Part shown: in pieces, positions 22,195 through 31,343 of the stretch
Layout of the letters: each line of letters opens with the position of its first letter
Position numbering within the stretch: position 1 is the first letter of the stretch
Assembly (NCBI RefSeq): GCF_000218875.1
Contig: NC_015709.1
Location: forward strand, 620,001 to 684,000
Reading direction: 5' to 3'
DNA from: Zymomonas mobilis subsp. pomaceae ATCC 29192
GTDB taxonomy: Bacteria > Pseudomonadota > Alphaproteobacteria > Sphingomonadales > Sphingomonadaceae
Length of the DNA stretch: 64,000 bases
Made by a program: the position numbers and the translations under genes
Notes under the pieces: model-generated
What the model was told of the DNA's origin: nothing
Databases searched by the model: none
The model's input: only the letters and a program-made list of their open reading frames with translations

Positions 22195-22626
22195 TTATGG
22201 TTCAACGCCTTTTTCGTCTTGCCCCTTATGGTTATCAATGACGGCAAAATCTTCCATATTCAAGAAACCATCATGATTATGATCGGCCTGATCGAAACGA
22301 TTCATGGCAGAAGCAGCATATTCATCAAAATTTAAAACACCATCCTGATTTTTATCCAATCGTTTAAAAGAACGTCTTCGTCCAGCCAGATACTCATCTC
22401 GACTTACTTTTTGATCATGGTCAAGATCATAATGTTCAAAATGTCGCTTGGATTTATCCGCAAGATAGGACTCTTTAGCCTTTTGTGCATAGATTCTTAC
22501 CGGAGAAGCTGATTTCATCGATTCTGATATAAGGTCAGAAGCCCGGCCTGATCGGCTTACAAAAAAAACACCGACTGCTATTAAGATAGCTACACCGCTT
22601 ATAATAAACGGTAATTTATTTTTCAT
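22195..22626 (-). CDS. EF-hand calcium-binding-type protein, membrane-anchored
   Basis: 143 residues from the ATG at 22626, which has AGGAGG six bases upstream; a TTG six bases earlier is less likely. An N-terminal hydrophobic anchor (LPFIISGVAILIAVGVFFV) is followed by three EF-hand loops: DLDHDQKVSRDE, DKNQDGVLNFDE and DHNHDGFLNMED. It should sit in the periplasm bound to the inner membrane or be released. As the first gene of the cus operon, 29 bases before cusF, it may sense or buffer divalent ions during metal stress; this role is inferred only from position. Confidence 0.82.
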   Translation of the reverse strand: MKNKLPFIISGVAILIAVGVFFVSRSGRASDLISESMKSASPVRIYAQKAKESYLADKSKRHFEHYDLDHDQKVSRDEYLAGRRRSFKRLDKNQDGVLNFDEYAASAMNRFDQADHNHDGFLNMEDFAVIDNHKGQDEKGVEP

Positions 22627-22919
22627 AACCAACCTCCTACCATGACTTCTAAGAATGGTTTTTTTCGTAAAAACTGAAGTAATTTATAAAATTTTATTAA
22701 TTTTAGAGATCTGTACAGATTATTTTTCAAAAATAGAAAAACTGTCCGAGAAACTAAAACACATTCCAAGCATTATAAAAAAAACGAGGCTATTTTGTGA
22801 TATGCTAAAAATACTCTGTAGTATTTCTTCGTTTTTGATATTTTTTTCAGCTCTATGCGTAATTTTAGCTACAGATAAGGCATTATAATACCGAATCTGT
22901 TTTTATTTAGGGATAGAAT
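22627..22919. promoter_or_regulatory. Divergent intergenic region between the cus operon and a hydrolase gene
   Basis: 293 AT-rich bases that must contain the cus promoter (leftward) and that of the dienelactone-hydrolase-like gene (rightward). I could not identify a convincing CueR, CsoR or CusR site by eye, and no regulator gene adjoins the operon. A 77-codon frame on the plus strand (22655-22888) lacks a ribosome site. Confidence 0.4.
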
Positions 22920-23678
22920 ATGGATATTTTCTCTGAAAGAATAGATATTCCTGCGGCCACTATATCTATCGATAGTTATATATTTTATCCTAAGAATAAA
23001 ATTTCACAGCCGACATTATTACCCGCTATTATTTTGTTTACCGATATTCGCGGCCCGCGCTCCGTCTATGATGAGTTGGCTTCACGTCTTGCAGCACAAG
23101 GCTATTATGTGGTGATGCCCCATATTTACTATCGAGAGGGAACGGCTCCTGTGATTGATCCCACTATTCCGGTAGCGGAAGAACCCACCTTCACCAAACG
23201 TCGTGAGCTCGCTGCGACTTTAACAACAAAAGCACAGGAACAAGATTTTTCTTATATTATTGACTGGCTAGAGCATAATCCGCACGTAATACCCCATCAC
23301 TATGGGGTCGTCGGCTATTGCATGACTGGGCCTTTTGCGCTTCGTTTAGCGGCGTTATATCCTGAACATATTGTCGCTGCGGCCGGTTTTCATGGGGCAA
23401 ACTATGTTACCGGAGAAGCTGATTCAGTCGATCATCTCGTAAAAAAGATAAAAGGAGCCGTTTATCTTGGTCATGCAAAAGAAGATGCCTTAAACCCGCA
23501 ATCTGCCATTGATCAGTTAGGTAAAGCGCTTGCAGAGGGACAGATAAATTATCAAAATATTATTTACGATGCAGGGCATGGATATACGATGCCGGATTCA
23601 CCCGCCTTTGACCAAAAGGCTTCAGAAAAAGCCTTCAAAAATTTAGTCCAGTTTTTCGACCACTATTTAAAGGTTTGA
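22920..23678 (+). CDS. Dienelactone hydrolase family protein
   Basis: 252 residues, cytoplasmic alpha/beta-hydrolase. The nucleophile elbow is VVGYCMTG with Cys134 instead of serine, the hallmark of dienelactone hydrolases; the acid is probably the Asp in HAKEDAL and the base the His in DAGHGYTMP. The opening segment IILFTDIRGPRSVYDELASRLAAQGYYVVMP is also typical. True dienelactone hydrolase acts in chloroaromatic breakdown, for which nothing else here speaks, so the physiological substrate is unknown. AGGGA lies ten bases before the ATG. The nitroreductase gene follows after 35 bases. Confidence 0.85.
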   Translation: MDIFSERIDIPAATISIDSYIFYPKNKISQPTLLPAIILFTDIRGPRSVYDELASRLAAQGYYVVMPHIYYREGTAPVIDPTIPVAEEPTFTKRRELAATLTTKAQEQDFSYIIDWLEHNPHVIPHHYGVVGYCMTGPFALRLAALYPEHIVAAAGFHGANYVTGEADSVDHLVKKIKGAVYLGHAKEDALNPQSAIDQLGKALAEGQINYQNIIYDAGHGYTMPDSPAFDQKASEKAFKNLVQFFDHYLKV

Positions 23679-23713
23679 TTGAATGCACTTACCTAATCTA
23701 GGAATTTTAAAAA

Positions 23714-24337
23714 ATGCCTGCTTCTGATTTAGATAATAAACAGGCGTTAGCGCGTATCGCCGATTATCCCATCGATCCAGTTTTTTTAAAACGCTGGTCG
23801 CCCTTATCTTTTACTTCTGAAAAAATTAGTGAGCAGACCCTTTTTTCCTTATTAGAAGCGGCGCGCTGGACGCCTTCTGCCTATAATTCACAGCCTTGGC
23901 GCTTTGTTTATGCGATGAGGGACACGGAATTCTGGCCACAGTTTATTGATTTGCTTTTTGAAGGCAATCGTAGCTGGGCATCGCAAGCCGCTGCTATTAT
24001 TTTTATCATTTCACGCACGATCCTGAAATCGCCGAATAGTGACAAAGAGCAACATGCCCCAAGTCATAGTTTTGATGCCGGTGCGGCATGGATGGCTATG
24101 GCTTTACAGGCAACACAAATGGGACTGGCAACCCGACCGATGACAGGGGTTTACTTCGATAAAGCACGAGAAATGCTGAACGTTCCTGAATGTTATCATT
24201 TAGATGCCGCAATTGCGGTAGGACACCCCAGTCCAACCGCCCAATTAGAAGAATCACATTTCAAGAGGATGAAATTCTCGAATTTAAGACGCCCTATTCA
24301 TGAAATGACAGGTGAAGGTTATTTCAAAATCAAGTAA
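23714..24337 (+). CDS. Nitroreductase family FMN oxidoreductase
   Basis: 207 residues. RWSPLSFTSEKISEQTLFSLLEAARWTPSAYNSQPWRFVYA is the FMN-phosphate-binding start of the nitroreductase fold, and DAGAAWMAMALQATQMGLAT is the second conserved helix; AIAVGHPSP ends the core. Such enzymes reduce nitro groups, quinones or enals with NAD(P)H. The exact substrate is unreadable. It is 35 bases downstream of the dienelactone-hydrolase-like gene and probably co-transcribed, suggesting a joint role in handling reactive small molecules. Confidence 0.85.
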   Translation: MPASDLDNKQALARIADYPIDPVFLKRWSPLSFTSEKISEQTLFSLLEAARWTPSAYNSQPWRFVYAMRDTEFWPQFIDLLFEGNRSWASQAAAIIFIISRTILKSPNSDKEQHAPSHSFDAGAAWMAMALQATQMGLATRPMTGVYFDKAREMLNVPECYHLDAAIAVGHPSPTAQLEESHFKRMKFSNLRRPIHEMTGEGYFKIK

Positions 24338-24467
24338 GTATTTTAGCCTTAATAGATATAGTTTAGAGGCTTAAATTCTATCTTCTGTCATTTCCTATGC
24401 AAAAGCTTGCGCTCTTCTTATGCTTACGGCATGGCCTTTTTAAAGAGATATATAAAAGGAGTGCCCT

Positions 24468-25514
24468 ATGCGTATTGCATTGTTGGCCGGAGATGGCATC
24501 GGCCCTGAAATTACAGCAGAAGCCGTTAAAATATTAAAAGCGGTTGTTGGTAGCGATATTGAATTTGACGAAGGCCTTATTGGTGGGGCGGCATGGAAAG
24601 TAACGGGTCACCCCTTACCAGAGGAAACTTTGAATTTATGTCGTAAGTCAGATGCTATTCTGTTTGGAGCAGTCGGTGATCCCGAATGTGATAATCTGGA
24701 ACGTGCTTTGCGGCCTGAACAGGCTATTTTGGGCCTTAGAAAAGCATTAGATCTTTTTGCCAATCTGCGTCCTGCCAAACTGTTTCCTGAATTAGAGGCA
24801 GAGTCTCCTTTACGGACAGATATCGCATCAGGCACTGATCTTGTTATTGTGCGTGAATTAACAGGCGACGTTTATTTCGGTACGCCGCGGGGACAACGCA
24901 AGGATGATCAAGGCCGTCGGGAAGGCTTTGATACCATGCGCTATAATGAAGATGAAGTGAAACGCATCGCCCGCATTGGTTTTGAAACGGCCCGTGCGCG
25001 CAGCGGTCATCTTTGCTCAATCGACAAATCTAACGTACTGGAAACATCCCAGTTATGGCGGACAGTCGTTTTGGAAATTGCTGCCGAATATCCCGATGTT
25101 GATCTTAGCCATATGTATGTTGATAATGCGGCTATGCAGTTAGTGCGGGCACCTGATCAGTTTGATGTCATTGTCACCGGCAATCTGTTTGGAGACATTC
25201 TTTCCGATTTGGCCTCTGCCTGTGTTGGCTCTATTGGTCTGTTGCCTTCCGCTTCTTTGAATAGTGAAGGTAAAGGTCTTTATGAACCTATTCACGGTTC
25301 TGCCCCTGATATAGCGGGACAAGGTAAAGCTAATCCTCTCGCTACAATCTTATCGGGTGCCATGATGCTACGCTATACCCTGAAACGGGAAGAGGAAGCT
25401 GTGCGGATCGAAAAAGCCGTGGCGACTGCGCTTGCTAAGGGGGCACGTACTCAGGATCTAGGCGGTAAGCTTTCTACCTCGGAAATGGGCAATGCCGTTT
25501 TAGCAGCACTTTAA
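24468..25514 (+). CDS. leuB: 3-isopropylmalate dehydrogenase
   Basis: 348 residues, the standard length. LeuB oxidises and decarboxylates 3-isopropylmalate with NAD+ in leucine synthesis. Seen are [20 protein letters not shown] at the N-terminus, the substrate-binding arginines in [24 protein letters not shown], the metal-binding [11 protein letters not shown], and [18 protein letters not shown], which binds NAD+. AAAAGGAG is six bases before the ATG. No leuA, leuC or leuD is adjacent. A hairpin separates it from metZ. Confidence 0.97.
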   Translation: MRIALLAGDGIGPEITAEAVKILKAVVGSDIEFDEGLIGGAAWKVTGHPLPEETLNLCRKSDAILFGAVGDPECDNLERALRPEQAILGLRKALDLFANLRPAKLFPELEAESPLRTDIASGTDLVIVRELTGDVYFGTPRGQRKDDQGRREGFDTMRYNEDEVKRIARIGFETARARSGHLCSIDKSNVLETSQLWRTVVLEIAAEYPDVDLSHMYVDNAAMQLVRAPDQFDVIVTGNLFGDILSDLASACVGSIGLLPSASLNSEGKGLYEPIHGSAPDIAGQGKANPLATILSGAMMLRYTLKREEEAVRIEKAVATALAKGARTQDLGGKLSTSEMGNAVLAAL

Positions 25515-25528
25515 TAATCAACATAAAA

Positions 25529-25550
25529 AGCGGCCTGATAATAGGCCGCT
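25529..25550 (+). terminator. GC-rich stem-loop between leuB and metZ
   Basis: AGCGGCCT (25529-25536) pairs perfectly with AGGCCGCT (25543-25550) around a six-base loop. It starts 14 bases after the leuB stop and lies 36 bases before metZ. Lacking a T run, it may be a weak terminator, or part of a metZ leader; it does not resemble the SAM-II aptamer. Confidence 0.5.
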
Positions 25551-25585
25551 CTTACCCGCTTTCTTAATGAGGATTCAGGAATATT

Positions 25586-26794
25586 ATGAAAAGGCATACC
25601 GGACTTGATCGTACGATAACCCGTAAATGGCGGCCAGCCACGCAGGCCATTAGAGGGGGCGTAACCCGTTCAGAATTTGGAGAAACCAGTGAAGCGCTTT
25701 TTCTAACTTCTGGTTATTCTTACGAACGAGCAGAAGATGCTGCCGAACGTTTCGCGGGTGAACAGGCGGGCATGATTTATTCCCGTATGCAGAGCCCAAC
25801 CGTCATGATGCTAGAAGAAAAACTGGCCTTGATGGAAGGCGCTGAGACGGTTCGCACGATGTCAACCGGCATGGCCGCTATGACTTCAGTTTTATTATCT
25901 GCTCTTTCGGCGGGTGATCATTTTGTCATCGGACGGGTTGCCTTTGGTTCTTGTCGGTGGCTTTCAGATTCTTTACTGCCCCGTTTTGGTATCACGGCAA
26001 CTGTTGTAGATGGTGGCGATCTTCAGCAATGGAAAGACGCTATCAAGCCCAATACTAAGCTGTTTTTCTTTGAAACGCCGACCAATCCTACTTTGGATTT
26101 GGTGGATATTGAAGGCGTCTGTAAAATTGCCAAAGAGGCAGGCATTTTAACGGTTGTTGATAATGCTTTCTGTACGCCCGTTATTCAGCGCCCGATGGAT
26201 TTTGGTGCTGATGTCATTGCCTATTCTGCTACAAAAATGATGGATGGTCAGGGTCGTGTTTTGGCCGGATCAGTTGCAGGTAGCGAAAAATTCATCAATG
26301 AAACCCTTGTTCCTTTCATCCGTAATACCGGTCCTAACTTGTCACCTTTCAATGCATGGGTCGTTATGAAGGGGTTGGAAACGCTTGAACTGCGGAGCAT
26401 CCGTCAAAGCGAAAATGCCCAAGCCTTAGCCGAATTCCTTGAAAATAGGGTACCTCGCATCGCTTATCCGGGATTGAAGTCTCATCCTCAATATGCCTTG
26501 GCCAAAAAACAAATGAAAACCGGCGGCACGGTTTTAGCCGTGTTCTTAGGAGGGGGTCGCGAACAAGCGCTTTCACTGCTGAATAATCTGGAATTGATAG
26601 ATATTTCTAATAACCTTGGCGATACGCGCTCTTTAATGACGCATCCTTGCTCTACAACGCATAGTGGTGTCGCAGCGCAAGAGCGTGAAGCTATGGGAAT
26701 TACAGAAGATATGCTACGTCTAAGCGTGGGGCTTGAAGATGTCGAAGATCTGAAAGAAGATCTGGATCAGGCCTTACGTAAAATCGGGCTATAA
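25586..26794 (+). CDS. metZ: O-succinylhomoserine sulfhydrylase (Cys/Met metabolism PLP enzyme)
   Basis: 402 residues of the cystathionine-gamma-synthase fold. Motifs: YSRMQSPTVMMLEEKLALMEG, FFETPTNPTLDLVDI, VVDNAFCTPV and the PLP-lysine segment AYSATKMMDGQGR; SVGLEDVEDLKEDL closes the C-terminus. In alphaproteobacteria this group converts O-succinylhomoserine and sulfide to homocysteine. A cystathionine gamma-synthase role is the alternative; the DGQGR after the PLP lysine favours MetZ. It lies between leuB and a LysR regulator, all on the plus strand. Confidence 0.92.
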   Translation: MKRHTGLDRTITRKWRPATQAIRGGVTRSEFGETSEALFLTSGYSYERAEDAAERFAGEQAGMIYSRMQSPTVMMLEEKLALMEGAETVRTMSTGMAAMTSVLLSALSAGDHFVIGRVAFGSCRWLSDSLLPRFGITATVVDGGDLQQWKDAIKPNTKLFFFETPTNPTLDLVDIEGVCKIAKEAGILTVVDNAFCTPVIQRPMDFGADVIAYSATKMMDGQGRVLAGSVAGSEKFINETLVPFIRNTGPNLSPFNAWVVMKGLETLELRSIRQSENAQALAEFLENRVPRIAYPGLKSHPQYALAKKQMKTGGTVLAVFLGGGREQALSLLNNLELIDISNNLGDTRSLMTHPCSTTHSGVAAQEREAMGITEDMLRLSVGLEDVEDLKEDLDQALRKIGL

Positions 26795-26855
26795 ATTAAA
26801 ATTTAAAGATGCAGGTTATGAAAAGGCTAGTGATGTCGGCAAAGGAATATCATTT

Positions 26856-27665
26856 ATGAAGCGGACTCACTTACCCTTTAATGGCTTGCGGGTAATGGAT
26901 GCCGCCGCCCGTCATCTTTCTTTTACCCGAGCAGCTGACGAACTGGCCGTGACGCCTGCAGCTGTTGGTCAACAAATTCGTGCTTTGGAAGATACCCTTG
27001 GCGTTGTGCTCTTTCGGCGCAACGCTAAAGGTCTGGAATTAACCCCAGAAGCGACGGCTGGTCTTGAGGCATTACGGGACGGGTTTTTAAAATTTGAAGA
27101 AGCTGTCCATGCCATGCAAGCCGGACAATCTTCTAAAAGATTGACCATTGCCACGCCCCGCGACTTTACCGATGGCTGGCTATCTTCACGCTTGGCAAGC
27201 TATCATCAGAATAACCCTGATATTCATTTCACCTTATTAGCAGCAGAAAAAGATTTAGACTTTACGCAGGCTAATTTAGATATTGCTATTCGCTATACGG
27301 ATGATCCCGGCAACCATGAAGCCGTTACCTTAAGCGATGGCCTGTTAGTGACGGTGGGTTTACCCAATGCACCGGAAGAATTTATCGGATGGCCGGATGC
27401 AGAACATGATCATAATATAACCATCGTCATACAAGTAGCTGATGCAGGTCTCGCCATAGCGGCGGCATTGAATGGTTTTGGCCGATGCCAAGTCCCTTTA
27501 ATTTTGGCTAAGCCCTTTCTTGAAGCTAAAAAATTGCAGCAATTTGGCCCCATTATGGAAAGCGAAATGCAATATTGGCTTATGGCCCCCCTACCGCAAT
27601 GGCGTCAGAAAAAAGTCAAATCGTTGGTTACAGCTTTAACTGCAGAATTAAAAACAGAAATCTAG
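26856..27665 (+). CDS. LysR-type transcriptional regulator, GcvA-like
   Basis: 269 residues, somewhat shorter than the usual 300. The DNA-binding domain opens LPFNGLRVMDAAARHLSFTRAADELAVTPAAVGQQIRALED, the form seen in GcvA-type regulators, followed by LFRRNAKGLELT. The effector domain starts at LTIATPRDFTDGWL and retains DIAIRYTDDPG but appears shortened around residues 150-175. AAAGGA lies about nine bases before the ATG. It follows metZ by 61 bases on the same strand, an unusual arrangement for a LysR and its target; regulation of metZ or of the convergent cupin gene are both possible. Confidence 0.87.
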   Translation: MKRTHLPFNGLRVMDAAARHLSFTRAADELAVTPAAVGQQIRALEDTLGVVLFRRNAKGLELTPEATAGLEALRDGFLKFEEAVHAMQAGQSSKRLTIATPRDFTDGWLSSRLASYHQNNPDIHFTLLAAEKDLDFTQANLDIAIRYTDDPGNHEAVTLSDGLLVTVGLPNAPEEFIGWPDAEHDHNITIVIQVADAGLAIAAALNGFGRCQVPLILAKPFLEAKKLQQFGPIMESEMQYWLMAPLPQWRQKKVKSLVTALTAELKTEI

Positions 27666-27728
27666 CTTATCTTTTCCCATAAGATAAAAATATCGGCTTA
27701 TAGAAAAAGGAAAAAAGGCACCTTTTCT

Positions 27729-28265
27729 TTATCGAATGGGAAGACCACCTCCTGAACATTTTGGATCGGAAAGCCCGACTATCGGCTGCGTTAGTTGAAT
27801 AATAATCACTTTAGCGGGTTGATTGCCTACGCTACCGGATTGATGGCCTTGTTGTCCATTGACGATCTGAGCATTCTGATCGCCCCCAAAAGATATTTCA
27901 CCGGGGCCCATTTCAAGGCGTTTCCCGTCGGTTGTTTTTACGAACCATCGGCCTGATAAGGGAATAATCCACTGAGGTGCCGGATTTTTATGCCAGTTAC
28001 CCACCCAACCAACCGGCATTACATTGAATACATATCTTTTACTGGCAGGATCATTCTGGGACACCCATTCTGGATTACCTGAACTGGCAAAATCTTCTAA
28101 CTGTAGATTACTAACCGCACATCGTGTTTGATGCGTTACCCCTTCGGTGTCTGCCCACACACTCCAATAGGGGATAGCGGGCGGCGATGCAGATTTTTCT
28201 GCTTGTGCAGAGTTTATAGTGAAGCCAAGACCTAAAACCAAAGCGGTTACTAATCTTTTCATCAT
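27729..28265 (-). CDS. Secreted cupin-fold protein of unknown function
   Basis: 178 residues with a signal peptide (MMKRLVTALVLGLGFTINSAQA). The mature part contains GNWHKNPAPQWIIPLSGRWFVKTTDGKRLEMGPGEISFG, which reads as a single cupin barrel: the Trp-His-x5-Gln pattern, the G-x-P-G turn and the strand positions fit. Whether it binds a metal is unclear because only one good histidine is visible. Two adjacent ATG codons begin the frame, preceded by AGGAAAAA. It converges on the LysR gene with 63 bases between. Confidence 0.65.
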   Translation of the reverse strand: MMKRLVTALVLGLGFTINSAQAEKSASPPAIPYWSVWADTEGVTHQTRCAVSNLQLEDFASSGNPEWVSQNDPASKRYVFNVMPVGWVGNWHKNPAPQWIIPLSGRWFVKTTDGKRLEMGPGEISFGGDQNAQIVNGQQGHQSGSVGNQPAKVIIIQLTQPIVGLSDPKCSGGGLPIR

Positions 28266-28407
28266 TTTTTCCTGACAGCCGTATTGATGAAGATTTCGAG
28301 TAAACTACTCTGCCATTATCTTCATCTCGATAAGCATAGCCTAATTTCCTATAATATACGCTTTTGACTTAGAATTGTCATAGTACATTGGAAAAAATTA
28401 TCAGCTT

Positions 28408-29163
28408 TTATGCTTTGATAAAAAATTTTGTGATGTGCCGGATTAAACGGTCTCGGGCACTGAATAAACGCCGGTGATAGAAACTATTAAAATGACGGTT
28501 TAGAAAGAAACCACTCAAGCGTAATCCTTTCTGCAAAGCCAACCAGTCAGGGATATGATCTTCTGTATGTCCCCTCTTTTTTTGCAAAAATTGCGGTAAA
28601 GGCAATAGTTTTGCTTCATGGCCTTGAGCTACTTGTTGACTGACTGCGGCATGATGCTTGGGACTAACCCATGTTAAATTGTCGCTTTTTCCAGTGAAAA
28701 TACAGCGTGATAAACTGAGTCCATAACCCAACTCAGATAATAACAGTAATTCAAAGCGGACAAGTTCTGCCAAGGACACTATGGGCTGAATAGATTTTTC
28801 AGTAATATTCAATAGATGATTGAGGGCTGAAAAAATTCGGGGTTCAGGCTGTGCTTCGGGCAAAATACTTGCTGTAAAAGGGCATATCCAACCCAGCACT
28901 AGCGCCCGTAAAGGGTCAGTTATCATTGATGCCCGACTATGCAACAATTCAATCTGGATAGAAGGTAACGAATAGCCTGCTTTATTGCGCCAGCTTGCCT
29001 GAAGCTGATTACCGGCCAGTAATAAAGGGCGTCTATGGCGCGATTTTGCCCCCTGCACATAACCCGCTTGCAAGCCTTTTTCAGTCAGGAATCGAATGAC
29101 GGCCCCCGATTCTCCGTGCGGGCGACTGGTCAACAACAAAGAAGAGGTCGAAACGGAGGACAT
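28408..29163 (-). CDS. recO: DNA repair protein RecO
   Basis: 251 residues from the ATG at 29163, chosen because AAGGAAG is seven bases upstream; the frame runs 11 codons further back. RecO loads RecA with RecF and RecR at gapped DNA. The N-terminal OB-fold segment LLLTSRPHGESGAVIRFLTEKGLQAGYVQGAKS and the following LLLAGNQLQASWRN are family-typical, and FELLLLSELGYGLSLSRCIFTG marks the helical centre. The zinc-finger cysteines of some RecO proteins are mostly missing; only one Cys is present there, as in many alphaproteobacteria. It lies 44 bases downstream of uvrC on the same strand. Confidence 0.92.
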   Translation of the reverse strand: MSSVSTSSLLLTSRPHGESGAVIRFLTEKGLQAGYVQGAKSRHRRPLLLAGNQLQASWRNKAGYSLPSIQIELLHSRASMITDPLRALVLGWICPFTASILPEAQPEPRIFSALNHLLNITEKSIQPIVSLAELVRFELLLLSELGYGLSLSRCIFTGKSDNLTWVSPKHHAAVSQQVAQGHEAKLLPLPQFLQKKRGHTEDHIPDWLALQKGLRLSGFFLNRHFNSFYHRRLFSARDRLIRHITKFFIKA

Positions 29164-29207
29164 AGCCTCTTCCTTATACCAAGGTATAGACTTCACGGCA
29201 GGAATAA

Positions 29208-31019
29208 TTATGTATGGCTATGAAAAAAATCATAGATTTGATGCGCTGTTTTCGAAGAAATACCGGCTACTTTTTCCAATTCGGAAGGGGCAGCATTACG
29301 AACGTCTCTTGCCGTTCCAAAATGTAAAAGCAGAGCTTTCTTTCGGCTAGGCCCAATGCCCGGCACTTCATCAAGAGGGCTTGATGTCAAATTTTTGGCG
29401 CGTCTTGCCCGATGCGTTCCGATTGCAAATCGATGGGCTTCATCTCGTAAACGTTGAAGATAAAAAATCAGGCTACTATTCGTCTCCAAGGCATATTCAC
29501 GCCCATCGGAGAGATGAAAATGCTCTCTCCCTGCATGACGATCAGGCCCTTTTGATATACCGACAACGGCCACATCCTCTATGCCCTGCTCCTTCAAAAT
29601 ATCGACAACGGCACGGACTTGACCTTTTCCACCATCAATTAACAAAAGATCCGGCCACTCACCACTATGACGATCTGGATCGGCACGTTCCAATCGAGAG
29701 AAGCGACGGCCTAAAACTTCACGCATCATCTCAAAATCATCACCGGGATTGATGGTCTGAGACTTAATATTAAATTTGCGATACGCATTACGCCGAAATC
29801 CTTCTGGCCCTGCGACAATCATAGCCCCAACCATATTCGTTCCCGCAATATGACTGTTATCGTAGACTTCTATTCTATCTGGGGTCTTATCCAATTCGAA
29901 AAGGGTCGTCATTTCCTGTAACAACTGACGCTGAGTGGCCCCTTCTGCCATACGACGTTCTATCGCTTCTTTGGCATTACGGACGGCTTGGTCCAGTAAT
30001 TTTTTTTGATCGCCTCTTTTGGGCTGATGAAAATGGACGGCATACCCCACGCGCGAAGATAGCGCTTCTTCAAGTAAAGACGTTTCTTGGGGCATACAGT
30101 TGGTCAAAATAAATTCAGGCGCGACCATATCCTCATAGAACTGCCCCAAAAAACTTTGTAAGATAGCAGCCAGAGATTGTTCTTCTATATGATTGAGAAA
30201 ATAAGCGTGGTGACCCCAATTTTGGCGGTTACGGATAAAGAAAACCTGAATACAGACCAATCCCGCATTACGTTCGATCGCGAAAATATCCGCATTACGA
30301 AGATTGTCGCTATTAATAGCTTGATGGTTTTGAATAAAGGTTAAGGCCCGTAATCGGTCACGATAAACTGCCGCTAATTCGTAATCCTGACGTTCTGCGG
30401 CCTTTTCCATTGTTACTACTAATTTTTGGCGCACATCAGTCGATTTTCCAGCCAGAAAATTACGCGCGTCTATCACTAATTCCTTGTAATCTTCTGGTAA
30501 GATCCGCCCAACACAAGGGGCAGAACAACGCTTGATCTGATAAAGTAGACAAGGACGCTTGCGATTACGAAAAAAGCTATCTGAACAGGATCTCAGTAAA
30601 AATAATTTTTGCAGACTGTTCAGAGTAAGGGTAACAGAATCGGCGCTAGCAAACGGGCCATAATAGGTGCCTTTACTGCGTCTTGCCCCTCGATGTCTCT
30701 GGACGGAAGGGAATTCTGGATAACTACCCTCTTCTTTTAGAAGAATATACGGAAAGCTTTTATCGTCGCGTAGTAAAATATTATAAGGGGGACGATAGCG
30801 CTTGATAAGTTGAGCTTCCAGCAGAAGCGCTTCTGATTCTGTGGTCGTAGTGACAATAGTCATACTGCGCGTTTGGGAAACCATGCGCTGGATACGACGC
30901 GATAAACCCGCCAATTGCGTATAGTTTGCAACGCGATTTTTTAAAGCCCGCGCTTTACCAACGTAAAGGACATTACCTTTACTATCATACATACGGTAAA
31001 CACCGGGACGCATAGGCAA
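29208..31019 (-). CDS. uvrC: UvrABC system subunit C; true start probably further upstream
   Basis: UvrC makes both incisions in nucleotide excision repair. From the TTG at 31019: GIY-YIG domain (PGVYRMYDSKGNVLYVGKAR), the UvrB-interacting UVR motif (about 200-235), the C-terminal RNase H-like nuclease with EVYDNSHIAGTNMVGAMIV and DLLLIDGGKGQ, and paired HhH motifs at the end (VPGIGPSRKKALLLHFG). Coding sequence clearly continues upstream: in frame before the TTG stands EKGVAAISNVLKTLP, equivalent to the N-terminal helix of other UvrC proteins. Yet between the stop at 31215-31217 and 31019 there is no ATG, GTG or TTG. AAGG at 31149-31152 points to CTG at 31140-31142 or ATT at 31137-31139 as the start, giving about 643 residues. 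Confidence 0.93.
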   Translation of the reverse strand: MPMRPGVYRMYDSKGNVLYVGKARALKNRVANYTQLAGLSRRIQRMVSQTRSMTIVTTTTESEALLLEAQLIKRYRPPYNILLRDDKSFPYILLKEEGSYPEFPSVQRHRGARRSKGTYYGPFASADSVTLTLNSLQKLFLLRSCSDSFFRNRKRPCLLYQIKRCSAPCVGRILPEDYKELVIDARNFLAGKSTDVRQKLVVTMEKAAERQDYELAAVYRDRLRALTFIQNHQAINSDNLRNADIFAIERNAGLVCIQVFFIRNRQNWGHHAYFLNHIEEQSLAAILQSFLGQFYEDMVAPEFILTNCMPQETSLLEEALSSRVGYAVHFHQPKRGDQKKLLDQAVRNAKEAIERRMAEGATQRQLLQEMTTLFELDKTPDRIEVYDNSHIAGTNMVGAMIVAGPEGFRRNAYRKFNIKSQTINPGDDFEMMREVLGRRFSRLERADPDRHSGEWPDLLLIDGGKGQVRAVVDILKEQGIEDVAVVGISKGPDRHAGREHFHLSDGREYALETNSSLIFYLQRLRDEAHRFAIGTHRARRAKNLTSSPLDEVPGIGPSRKKALLLHFGTARDVRNAAPSELEKVAGISSKTAHQIYDFFHSHT

Positions 31020-31285
31020 AGTTTTTAAGACATTGCTAATCGCAGCAACGCCTTTTTCTAGATCAGGAAGATCATTGCCTTTGAAAACATGAATAGATTG
31101 TTCTTCGCTGAAACGATCAGCCCGTGGGGAGTCACTAATCAGATTATGCCTTATTTCTAGTTTACATGCTGTATCGCTTGTATCTGGAACTATAAAATTT
31201 AAGGCCGTATCCGCTTATAGCAAGCGCTATAACAAAATTTAAAAGAGCCTGATTTTATCGAATTGAGAAAATATCTTGGAGCAAC

Positions 31286-31316
31286 AAAAAAGCGCCATCG
31301 CGTAAGCGACGGCGCT
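31286..31316 (-). terminator. Rho-independent terminator of the ATP synthase Fo operon
   Basis: On the minus strand AGCGCCGTCGC pairs with GCGATGGCGCT (one G-U) around a four-base loop and is followed by six T. It is 28 bases past the atpF stop codon. Confidence 0.9.
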
Positions 31317-31343
31317 GATCTGCTAAGACAAATTTTCGATAAA

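Noticed and set aside
22655-22888. 77-codon open frame with one hydrophobic stretch, upstream of the dienelactone-hydrolase-like gene
   Set aside because: No ribosome-binding site, AT-rich composition that yields hydrophobic codons by chance, and it occupies the divergent promoter region of the cus operon.
25515-25585. SAM-II riboswitch before metZ
   Set aside because: The gap is short and the aptamer core sequences are not present; only a simple hairpin is seen.
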